Shown: in pieces, positions 7,425-14,660 of the stretch
Layout of the letters: every line of letters begins with the position of its first letter
Position numbering within the stretch: position 1 is the stretch's first letter
From: Actinomycetes bacterium
GTDB lineage: Bacteria > Actinomycetota > UBA4738 > HRBIN12
Reading direction: 5' to 3'
NCBI GenBank assembly: GCA_025351565.1
Contig: JANXVR010000072.1
Location: 1-56,679, forward strand
Length of the DNA stretch: 56,679 nucleotides
The notes under the pieces: generated by a model
The model's database searches: none
What the model saw: the letters and a program-made list of their open reading frames with translations, nothing else
What the model was told of the DNA's origin: nothing
Position numbers and translations under genes: made by a program

Positions 7425-8770
7425 ATGACGGCGAACTCGACGTTCGGCTACGCGAAGACCGACGACGGTATCTACCTCGGCTATCGGGTCGACGGCGACG
7501 GTTCGATCGACATCGTCAGTCAATCGACTGGCCGGGCAACATCGACCTGGAATGGGGGGATCCCTTCTCGGGCGGTTGGCTGCGCGAGCTGCGTTCGTTC
7601 TCCCGGGTGATCACGCACGACCCGCGTGGGATCGGGCTGTCGAGCCGCAACGTCGATCTCCCAACGCTCGAGACCCGCGTGTCCGACCTCATGACAGTGC
7701 TGAACACGATCGGAATCCGTCGACCCGTGCTCAACGGGGCTATGGCCACCGGCGCGGTGAACATCTTGGCGGCCGCGATGCGGCCGCGACTCGCCCGGGC
7801 GATCGTCTGGTCCGAGCCGACGCCTCGCTACGCGTGGGCCGAGGACTTCCCTTGGGGCGTCACGCCCGAGGACCTGCAAGGCGAGCTCGACTTCATCGAA
7901 CTGTGGGGGACCGACGCGTACGGGAAGGCATTCCTGGAGGAACAGGGGGCGCTGGGGAACAGGTTCCCTGCCGACCTGGCTCCGCACATGGCGGCGGGGA
8001 CCCGTGGCTCGTGCACACCCGACGTCGCCCGGGGGATGGTGAAGATCTGGGCCGAGATCGACGTCCGGAACGTGCTCGACGCCGTGCGAACCCCCACGCT
8101 GCTGCTCGTGCACAAGGAGCGGGAGGGCGCCGTCGACGTCGCCGAGTACATCGCGTCCAAGATGCCCGCGGCCGAGGTCCGGGCGATGCCGGGCGATGCC
8201 TGGAGTCCGGAGGAGATTCCCGCGTGGGTCGAGCAGATCCGGGACTTCATCGGCGTGGAGCGGCCCCCCGCCGCCCAGAGCACCGTTCTGGCCACGGTGC
8301 TGTTCACCGACATCGTCGGTTCCACAGAGCGGTCCGCCGAGATGGGAGACCGGGATTGGAAAGACCTCGTCCAGCGGCATCACGCGATCGTGCGCGAGTC
8401 GCTGCATCGGTTCGACGCAACCGAGGTCGATACGGCAGGTGACGGCTTCTACGCCACGTTCGACGGACCTGCACGCGGCATCCGGTGCGCCCTCGACATC
8501 GCGGAGCGTGTTCTAGAGCTCGGTATCGAGGTACGTGCTGGCATCCACACCGGTGAGTGCGAGATGATCGACGGGAAGGTCGGCGGGTTGGCCGTCTCGA
8601 TCGGTGCCCGGGTCGCAGCGAACGCCGGTCCCTCCGAGGTGCTGGTGTCGCAGACGGTGAGGGACCTGGTCGCCGGCTCCGGGCTCGCCTTCGAGGACGC
8701 CGGCGAGCATGAACTGAAGGGTGTGCCCGACCGCTGGCGCCTCTACCGGGTCGTGAACGAATCTGCATAA
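7425..8770 (+). pseudogene. Alpha/beta-hydrolase/adenylate cyclase fusion with frameshift (cyclase 2)
   Basis: The ATG at 7425 has GGGAG upstream and opens FGYAKTDDGIYLGYRVDGDG. At about 7518 the frame changes: the sister gene at 8908 has VVWQLDWPGN, whereas here ATCGTC runs directly into AGTCAATC, consistent with a 4-nt deletion. The remainder, in the next frame, is intact: hydrolase domain, then LFTDIVGSTER, EVDTAGDGFYATF and SIGAR of the cyclase. A GTG at 7400 opens that second frame but gives an arginine-rich nonsense N-terminus. The nucleophile elbow reads GAMATG, again without serine. It is either a recent pseudogene or a sequencing error. Confidence 0.75.
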
Positions 8771-8816
8771 GGGTCTCGTCGACCGGGCTGAGATCAGAGG
8801 TCACGACCGCGCATGC
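8714..8816 (+). repeat. Near-identical 103-nt repeat at the end of cyclase 2
   Basis: It covers the last 19 codons of cyclase 2, the stop and 46 nt of flank. The copy at 10186-10288 differs at only 2 of 103 positions (65 identical in a row), although upstream coding regions are much more divergent. This indicates recent gene conversion or tandem duplication. Confidence 0.9.
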
Positions 8817-8907
8817 CAACATTTCTTACTTGGGCACCTTGTGTCTGGGGGACCGTGCTAAGGGGAGAGCGCTTGCGGTCCGGAGGTGCCGAAGTCAGGA
8901 TACGGTC

Positions 8908-10242
8908 GTGGAGATCCCAGACACCCACTACGCCGTCACTCCGGACGGCGTCTACATCGCCTACCAAGTCTTCGGCGATGGCCCGATCGATGTGGTCTGG
9001 CAGTTGGACTGGCCCGGCAACATCGACATGGAGGGGGAAGATCCGCTTAGCGGACTTTGGATCCGCGAGGTCGCCTCGTTCGCGCGGGTGATCTTGCACG
9101 ATCGCCGGGGCATCGGGTTGTCGAGCCGCAACGTGGCACTCCCCAACCTCGAGACGAGGGTCTCCGACCTGCTCACCGTGATGGACGCTGTCGGATCGGA
9201 GCGGCCGATCTTGACGGGGGTCTTCGAATCGGGGGCTCCGAACGCGTTGCTCGCGGCTTCCAAGCCGGAGCGGGTGCACTCGATGGTGTGGATGGAACCG
9301 AACCCGCGGTGCGCCTGGGCATCCGACTACCCCTGGGGCCGAACTCCTGCGGACATGGAAGCCGAGTTCCGTGACATCGAGCTGTGGGGCACCTTCGCGT
9401 ACGGTCGAGCGTCTCTCCAAGTCGAGGCGTCTCGCGGCAACGTGATGCCGGACTCCGAGGGCGCCTTCCTCGCTAAGGCGAGCCGGAACGCCTGCACGCC
9501 CGACGTCGCACGAGCTCTCACGAAGATCTGGTACGAGTCTGACGTCCGAGGCGTCCTTCCCGCGATGCAGGTGCCGACGTCTATCCTCGCCAGAACCGGC
9601 GACTTCGATCGAGCCAAGTACGTCGTGTCGCTGATCCCGGGAGCCGAGTTGCGGGAGATACCGGGTGACGCGTGGACGGAGGAGACCGTACGGGCCTTCG
9701 CGGAGGAGATCCGTCGCGTCGCCGGGGTAAGACCGCCGGCAGAGTATCTCGATCGGATGCTCGCTACGGTGCTATTCACCGACATCGTCGGGTCGACGGA
9801 GCAGCTTAGCCGGCTGGGCGACGCAGAGTGGCGCTCGATCCTTGCTCGCCACGACGAGCGCGCTCGCGCGGAGATCGAACGTCACCGAGGCCGGTACGTG
9901 GATTCCACGGGCGACGGACTCTTGGCGACATTCGACGGCCCCGCTCGTGCAGTCCGATGTGCCCAGGCGATCGGTTCATCGGTCCACGACCTGGGGGTAC
10001 AGATCCGCGCTGGCGTGCACACGGGCGAAATCGAACTTGATGGAGACGCCATCCGGGGCATCGCGGTTCATATCGGAGCAAGGGTGGCCGCGCTCGGGGG
10101 TCCGTCAGAAGTCCTGGTCTCACAGACCGTCAAGGACCTGGTAGCCGGTTCGGGCCTGGTCTTCGAAGACCGAGGTGAGCACGAGCTGAAGGGTGTGCCC
10201 GACCGCTGGCGCCTCTACCGGGTCGTGAACGAATCTGCATAA
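8908..10242 (+). CDS. Alpha/beta-hydrolase-fold / class III adenylate cyclase fusion (cyclase 3)
   Basis: A 444-residue protein with the same domain order as cyclase 1. The hydrolase part contains HYAVTPDGVYIAYQVFGDG, WQLDWPGNIDM and HDRRGIGLSSRN, with GVFESG at the elbow, where phenylalanine occupies the serine position. The cyclase part has LFTDIVGSTEQ, DSTGDGLLATF and HIGAR, so both metal aspartates and the transition-state arginine are present. It is predicted to be cytosolic, making cAMP or cGMP from NTP. GTG at 8908 matches the other family starts; GGATACGGT directly upstream could be a -10 element of a leaderless transcript. Its 3' end shares the near-identical repeat with cyclase 2. 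Confidence 0.87.
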   Translation: MEIPDTHYAVTPDGVYIAYQVFGDGPIDVVWQLDWPGNIDMEGEDPLSGLWIREVASFARVILHDRRGIGLSSRNVALPNLETRVSDLLTVMDAVGSERPILTGVFESGAPNALLAASKPERVHSMVWMEPNPRCAWASDYPWGRTPADMEAEFRDIELWGTFAYGRASLQVEASRGNVMPDSEGAFLAKASRNACTPDVARALTKIWYESDVRGVLPAMQVPTSILARTGDFDRAKYVVSLIPGAELREIPGDAWTEETVRAFAEEIRRVAGVRPPAEYLDRMLATVLFTDIVGSTEQLSRLGDAEWRSILARHDERARAEIERHRGRYVDSTGDGLLATFDGPARAVRCAQAIGSSVHDLGVQIRAGVHTGEIELDGDAIRGIAVHIGARVAALGGPSEVLVSQTVKDLVAGSGLVFEDRGEHELKGVPDRWRLYRVVNESA

Positions 10243-10288
10243 GGGTCTCGCCGACCGGGATGAGATCAGAGGTCACGACCGCGCATGC
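10186..10288 (+). repeat. Near-identical 103-nt repeat at the end of cyclase 3
   Basis: Second copy of the repeat at 8714-8816, in the same position relative to the coding frame (offset 1472 nt). Confidence 0.9.
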
Positions 10289-10329
10289 GAACTTGCCAAG
10301 ATATCTCTGCTCTGGGCGGTGGAAGTAGG

Positions 10330-10607
10330 TCACTTTGCGCGGGTGACCTCGGTTACGTCGGGCTCCTTCAGAAGGAACTCGATCGGACCGAACCCGACGA
10401 CCTCGTCTGAGATCTCGTTCACGACGCGAGCGAGCTCGCTCGCTGGGGAAGGATAGCTCCGCTCGCGCGCAGGATCGCGAGCGCTTCCTCGCGAACCCGC
10501 ACACGGCGCGCGGTGCGAGGCGCGGCTGCCAATCCCCGCGCATCGACCCGCTGCCGCAGCTGTTCGCTCAGCTGCCGGCGAACCAACAGCAGGGCGTCCG
10601 CGCTCAC
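10330..10607 (-). pseudogene. CpaF/TadA-like N-terminal fragment, copy 2 (frameshifted)
   Basis: The ATG at 10607 opens LLLVRRQLSEQLRQRVDARG and VREEALAILRASGA, as in copy 1. At about 10440 the sequence GCTCGCTCGCTGG has two bases more than GCTCGCGCTGG of copy 1 and breaks the frame. The second frame continues VVNEISDEVVGFGPIEFLL-KEPDVTEVTRAK and stops. Just beyond it the plus strand keeps GGCGGTGGAAGTAG, apparently the last codons of another lost cyclase. The ancestral unit was therefore cyclase plus convergent fragment. Confidence 0.65.
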
Positions 10608-11116
10608 ACCCTCACCCCCGACACGTCTACCGTTCGCTCCTCGATCACCTCAGGACCGACCAACCATTCGAGGGAGAAGGATCCGGCTGGGGATCGATGC
10701 CACCGGCCGGAGGGGATGCCTCAACGCTAGCGCTTGGCACCGGAACGGACGATTCCCAGCGCGGCCGATTCCGATCCTCCGTCGGGGGACCTTGCGAAGC
10801 ACCAGCGGGTGAGCGAACCCGGTGATCGTGCTGTCGCTGGCGTCGCTCCGGCACGGCGTGAACCTCGGTCTGGTACCAGCAGAGTCGCCACACGACGGCC
10901 CGAGCGTCTGTCCGAAGCCTCCAGGCACCCGACCGGATCGGCTGTCCCAGTGGGCAGTCGGTGGGCAGTCGGCGGGGCAAACCCGCAGGTCACAGGGGTT
11001 GACAGAATCCTTCTCCTCCCACGACCGACCGACGACGGAGCTTGGCCCTCGCCTGCTCGTAGCTTGAACACCGCACAGGTGGCGAGCGTTGAGTCACCGC
11101 CGCTCGCCACGTCCTA
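10608..11116. other. Repeat-bearing intergenic region
   Basis: About 500 nt without a convincing gene. Frames on both strands are low-complexity arginine/proline/serine readings. It contains a GACCGACCAACC run near 10655 and, at 10949-11035, the full repeat unit described in the next entry. Confidence 0.55.
10949..11035 (+). repeat. Repeat unit B with tRNA-Tyr 3' end
   Basis: The unit consists of tandem GTGGGCAGTCG words, a 15-25-nt linker, GCAGGTCA, GGGGTTGACAG, then the exact tRNA-derived 18-mer at 11005-11022, then GACCGACCGAC. GGGTT and AATCC flank GACAG as a short hairpin. Unit C at 13673-13750 has the same order; a degenerate unit lies at 12138-12201. Confidence 0.8.
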
Positions 11117-11450
11117 TCAGAAGGACACCCAGCCACTCTTCTCAACGTCGTACGGCTTGATGACGACCTTCACCTTCCGGTCGCGTCCGACAACGGCCTG
11201 GAAGGCGATGGCCATCCTCGTCGCCAGATCTTGAAGCGCGTCCCTGGTTCGAGCAGGTCCCTCCCACGGATCCAAGAAGATCCGGGTCACCGCCGGGGAG
11301 AAGCCATCAGGAGCCCACACGGGAACGAAGTCAACCTCGTCGTCGTGTATCGCGAGCGCTGGCATGCTCTTTGATCGCTTGACGCAAGGCCTCCTCGATA
11401 GCTGAGAGTGGGTCCTCCCTCCTCAGATTGAAGACGGTGACAGGCGGCAT
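11117..11450 (-). pseudogene. Small alpha/beta protein (tautomerase-like?) split by a 1-nt frameshift
   Basis: The ATG at 11450 with GGAGAGGAGCC upstream opens VTVFNLRREDPLSAIEEAL-RQAIK and ends in a stop at 11331. Removing one base near AAAGAGC (about 11370) joins it to a second frame reading SMPALAIHDDEVDFVPVWAP and so on, ending at 11117, giving one protein of about 110 residues. The N-terminal strand followed by a helix and the EVDFVPV strand recall small tautomerase-like folds, but this assignment is weak. Without the shift, the two pieces would be overlapping 39- and 82-residue ORFs. Confidence 0.5.
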
Positions 11451-11532
11451 GGCTCCTCTCCTTGTCGGTCGGGTCGTCTCGCTTGCTCCTGACCGCCACA
11501 CCCTAGCCGTGTAGGCCGTAGGGTTAGGCGCC

Positions 11533-12063
11533 ATGACGATCGAGCTCGTCTTCGAGACCCACTTGACGACCGAGGACAACGAGCGGGGCGCCGCCACCGG
11601 GTGGCGCCCCGGGAAGCTGTCCGCTGCTGGCCGCGAGCAAGCAGGGCAGATGGGCCGGAGGCGCACGAACTACGGGATCGAGGCCATCTTCACGTCCGAC
11701 CTGGCAAGGGCCATCGAGTCGGTGCGAATCGCGTTCCTTGACGCCACGGTCCCGGTTTTCATGGACTGGCGGCTCCGCGAGTGCGACTACGGCGAGATGA
11801 CGGGCATCGACCCCGGCCCGCTCGAACGAACCGAGCACATCGATATCCCGTACCCCTCTGGGGAGAGCTGGCGCCAAGCCGTCGAACGGGTCGGTTGGTT
11901 CACTCGTGACCTAGGGGCCAGGCGGGACTGGTCGCGTCTCCTCGTCGTCGGACACGTCGCGACGTGGCGAGGCTTGGAGCACTCGATCAACGGGACCCCT
12001 TTGGAGCCGCTCGTTGCGACGCCGTTCGAGTGGCAGGAGGGGTGGGAGTACCGTGTGGACTGA
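11533..12063 (+). CDS. Histidine phosphatase family protein with ETH in place of RHG
   Basis: A 176-residue protein of the phosphoglycerate-mutase-like histidine phosphatase fold. The catalytic strand reads LVFETHLTTEDN, so the usual RHG is replaced by THL with histidine (residue 10) retained. GWRPGKLSAAGREQA, the second arginine in FTSDLARAIES, the RLRECDYGEM acid loop and the second histidine in LLVVGHVATWRGLEH are all present. Loss of the first arginine may alter substrate phosphate binding. It is the only intact gene between repeat unit B and the degenerate unit at 12138. Confidence 0.85.
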   Translation: MTIELVFETHLTTEDNERGAATGWRPGKLSAAGREQAGQMGRRRTNYGIEAIFTSDLARAIESVRIAFLDATVPVFMDWRLRECDYGEMTGIDPGPLERTEHIDIPYPSGESWRQAVERVGWFTRDLGARRDWSRLLVVGHVATWRGLEHSINGTPLEPLVATPFEWQEGWEYRVD

Positions 12064-12509
12064 GATCGCGTTTCAGCGCTATCGGCTCGCGACCCCCGAC
12101 AGGTAGCGGGTTCGTGCCGATCCGTGTCCCTGCAGCCGGTGGGCAGTCGAAGAGGCATCGCGGCAGGTCAGAGGGGGCGACATGATCCTCCTCCTCTCAG
12201 GAACGAAGACGGGGTGTTCTCAGAACTGAGGCCCCTGATATCTCAGAAGTCCCTCTGAAGGGCCCGCTACGGCTGCATCTGCGGTCCGAAGGGCGTCACG
12301 AGCGCATGCTCATGACGCCCAGTGAAGGCGAAGAGGGTCGTTCGGGGGAGATGGGCTAGGCGGGAGGGCCGCGCCCGGTGCCGACCGGGTTGGCCATCGT
12401 ACAGTCATTCAACGGGGCACCGTAGACAGGTGAGCGCGTCGACGAGCGCCCGCCCGCCGCAGCTGGAATCTGGCGGACCAGACCGCACACCTCAGCCGGA
12501 GGGTGTTGA
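12064..12509. other. Intergenic region with degenerate repeat unit
   Basis: About 445 nt. At 12138-12201 it carries GGTGGGCAGTCG, GCAGGTCAGAGGGGGCGACA and a degraded tRNA-like end (ATCCTCCTCCTCTCAGG), the same order as units B and C. I see no coding potential of note. Confidence 0.55.
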
Positions 12510-12902
12510 ATGGTCGCGATGGCTCGCGAGGAAGGGTCTTCGCCCGACGGTCAGCTGATCTGGTTCGTCACATGGATGATCGTCGGCTTGGCCTACGCCG
12601 TCGGGATCCTCGGTGTCTTGACCGTCGGCCTCGTCTTCCTGGCGCTTGCCGTGATCGCCTCGGTTCTCTTGAGTTCACGCGGAAGAGGGCGGGTCGCGCT
12701 GCCAGGAATCTCGTCCGGGGTCGGCGTCGGGTTGCTCTACGTCGCCTTCCTGAATCGCGCAGGTCCTGGGTTGGTCTGTTCGACGACGGCAACCGGGGGG
12801 TCGCACTGCGTCGAGAGGTGGACCCCGTGGCCCTGGCTCGTCATTGGCTTCGCGCTTCTTGTTGGCGGCGGCTTCTGGTTCCGGGTGCTGCGGCGACGGT
12901 GA
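12510..12902 (+). CDS. Small three-helix membrane protein, unknown function
   Basis: A 130-residue protein with predicted membrane helices at about 17-60 (two closely spaced, IWFVTWMIVGLAYAVGIL and VGLVFLALAVIASVLL) and 105-127 (WLVIGFALLVGGGFWF). A short extracytoplasmic loop contains two cysteines (LVCSTTATGGSHCVE) that could form a disulfide. ATG at 12510 follows GGAGGG with ideal spacing. I do not recognise the family. Confidence 0.7.
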   Translation: MVAMAREEGSSPDGQLIWFVTWMIVGLAYAVGILGVLTVGLVFLALAVIASVLLSSRGRGRVALPGISSGVGVGLLYVAFLNRAGPGLVCSTTATGGSHCVERWTPWPWLVIGFALLVGGGFWFRVLRRR

Positions 12903-13032
12903 CGGGGCCGTAGATGGGCACCAGGCAGACGGGACCCGGAGCGCGTTCCGGACGGGCCGGTGACGTCCGGACTGACCCGAGATCGTCTTGAATGATCGAC
13001 CGACCCAGGCCTTTCGGGCAGTGCGGTGCTCG

Positions 13033-13572
13033 TCACCCCGACGGCAGTTGATCGAGGTTGAACGTAACGAACCAACGACCCGTGCTCGGGACTCGCTCCA
13101 GGAAGACTCGAAACGCCGGATCAGCCGAGCTCGGATCCTGGTTCGCTATGCAGCGGTCATTCTTCTCGTGCGTCGAGCCCCCGGACTGCACGCCAGCGTC
13201 CGTCGACGGGCTCGACGAGGCGACACCGCCGCTCCCAGTTGAACCCACGCTCTTCGCACCAGCCACGGAGCACAGGGTGCCGGTCAGGATGACGACCGCG
13301 GAGTCATCGGTCACGGTCTCAGATCCAACCGCGATGTTGTTGGCGGTTCCCGTCGGAGGATTGCCAGCGGCGATTACCTCGAGCACGTTCCTCTCCGCTG
13401 GAGTGACGAAAGCAATCGCGCGGTCGTAGTTACCAGCGGCCAGCGCGTTCACGTACGCGACGGCGATCTCCCCCGGCGAGGAACTCAACGTTGGGTCTTG
13501 GCCGGAACTTCCGCGCGAACATGCCACAAGAGCGGCGAGTGCGACGACCAACGCTAATCGGTGCTTTGCCAA
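13033..13572 (-). CDS. Secreted lipoprotein, unknown function
   Basis: A protein of 179 residues with a lipoprotein signal peptide: basic start AKHRLAL, hydrophobic core VVALAALVAC and lipobox LVAC. The mature part begins with a Ser/Gly-rich linker, then PGEIAVAYVNALAAGNYDRAI and AFVTPAERNVLEVI, resembling the NTF2-like DUF4878-type folds of actinobacterial lipoproteins (tentative). A Ser/Gly-rich insert contains a CSVAG...DRCIAN cysteine pair. TTG at 13572 is my start because it gives a proper signal peptide; the longer frame runs into repeat unit C. Confidence 0.65.
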   Translation of the reverse strand: MAKHRLALVVALAALVACSRGSSGQDPTLSSSPGEIAVAYVNALAAGNYDRAIAFVTPAERNVLEVIAAGNPPTGTANNIAVGSETVTDDSAVVILTGTLCSVAGAKSVGSTGSGGVASSSPSTDAGVQSGGSTHEKNDRCIANQDPSSADPAFRVFLERVPSTGRWFVTFNLDQLPSG

Positions 13573-13672
13573 GCCGAACGACCGCTGCTCGAGCGCCGGC
13601 GAGCGGCGTCCTGCGCCACGTGGGTTCGAAGCCAGATATAGCTCGCTTGGCTCGGCCCCGTCCGGTGGGCAG

Positions 13673-13750
13673 TCGGTGGGCAGCCAGGATCGCATCACTG
13701 CAGGTCAGATGGGTTGACAGAATCCTTCTCCTCCCACCGATCGACCGACT
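13673..13750 (+). repeat. Repeat unit C with tRNA-Tyr 3' end
   Basis: Same order as unit B: GGTGGGCAGTCGGTGGGCAG, linker, GCAGGTCAGATGGGTTGACA, then the exact 18-mer at 13720-13737 and CGATCGACCGACTG. It lies between the start of the lipoprotein gene and the PH-like membrane protein gene. Confidence 0.8.
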
Positions 13751-13791
13751 GTCTGCGTTCAGGCGCATGCTCTCCAACCTAGGATGTTGCG

Positions 13792-14400
13792 ATGCGCGGC
13801 GTCGTGAAACCCGGGGGCACCCCGTTTGCACCGACCCTGTTGATCCGACAGGGTGCCGGACGGACGGCAGCGACGTGGATCTTGTTTGCCCTGCTTGTCG
13901 GAGCCGTCGTCGGGGTGAGGGTCATCCACCCAGACCGCTTCGATCCGAACATGTCGAACTGGGCGCTGATCCCCCCAGGGGTTGGCGCGCTCGCTATCGT
14001 GATCCTCAAGCTGATGGGCCCGAGCAGTGGACGTCCGAGGCAGCTGGAGATCACCCCGGCCGGGCTTCGGGTGAACGACACCACCATGCCGTGGAGTTCG
14101 ATCAGTGCCATCCGCTGGCGCTTCTCGCCGGCCTTCAAGATCCGGAACCCCACGGTAGGCAGGTACCGTGACCTTCGAACGAGGATCGACACCATCCCGA
14201 CGACAACGGTGTCCATCACCCCGAACGTGCTGCCCACGATCGCTGCCACTGACCCCGCATGGATGTCCGAGTTCGAGGTTTCCCTCCCATTCCTCTCTCT
14301 CCGCGCGGATTCGCAATCAGTGGGGAAGACGTTTGCTCAGGCGTGCAGCGCCTACGGCATCAACGTCGAACTCGACCTACCTACGGGTCCCTTGTCCTGA
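13792..14400 (+). CDS. Two-helix membrane protein with PH-like domain
   Basis: A 202-residue protein: helices at about 27-47 (ATWILFALLVGAVVGVRVI) and 58-76 (LIPPGVGALAIVILKLM), followed by a soluble part beginning LEITPAGLRVNDTTMPWSSI, the usual opening of bacterial PH-like domains attached to membrane hairpins. No enzymatic motif is seen. It lies immediately after repeat unit C. Function unknown. Confidence 0.65.
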   Translation: MRGVVKPGGTPFAPTLLIRQGAGRTAATWILFALLVGAVVGVRVIHPDRFDPNMSNWALIPPGVGALAIVILKLMGPSSGRPRQLEITPAGLRVNDTTMPWSSISAIRWRFSPAFKIRNPTVGRYRDLRTRIDTIPTTTVSITPNVLPTIAATDPAWMSEFEVSLPFLSLRADSQSVGKTFAQACSAYGINVELDLPTGPLS

Positions 14401-14660
14401 CGGCCCGTTCCTCCCTCGCATCGGGATGCGACGTTCAAACGGCCGTACGGCGCCGAGCGGGGAGAAGCCAGACTTGATGCTGCGACCACAGAGTCAGCGA
14501 ACCGGGATGGGAACCGGGAAGAGGGAGACCTAGGAAGGAGGGCGACTCGTGAGGGGACGGTGGTCGTCGCTCTCGAACCTGGCACTGTCGGCGCTCGCAG
14601 GATCGGGCACCTAGGTGCCGGTGAAGGCGAACAGCAACTTCACCGGGATATCCTCTCCCC
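14401..14660. other. Intergenic, 260 nt
   Basis: No gene seen. A small GC hairpin (TCGCAT-CGGG-ATGCGA, about 14417-14432) follows the preceding stop and may act as a weak terminator. Confidence 0.4.

Noticed and set aside
10645-10700. Possible inverted copy of the tRNA-Tyr end (GAGGGAGAAGGATCC) near a GACCGACCAACC run
   Set aside because: Only a partial match, and the order relative to the GACC run does not fit a simple inversion; likely chance.
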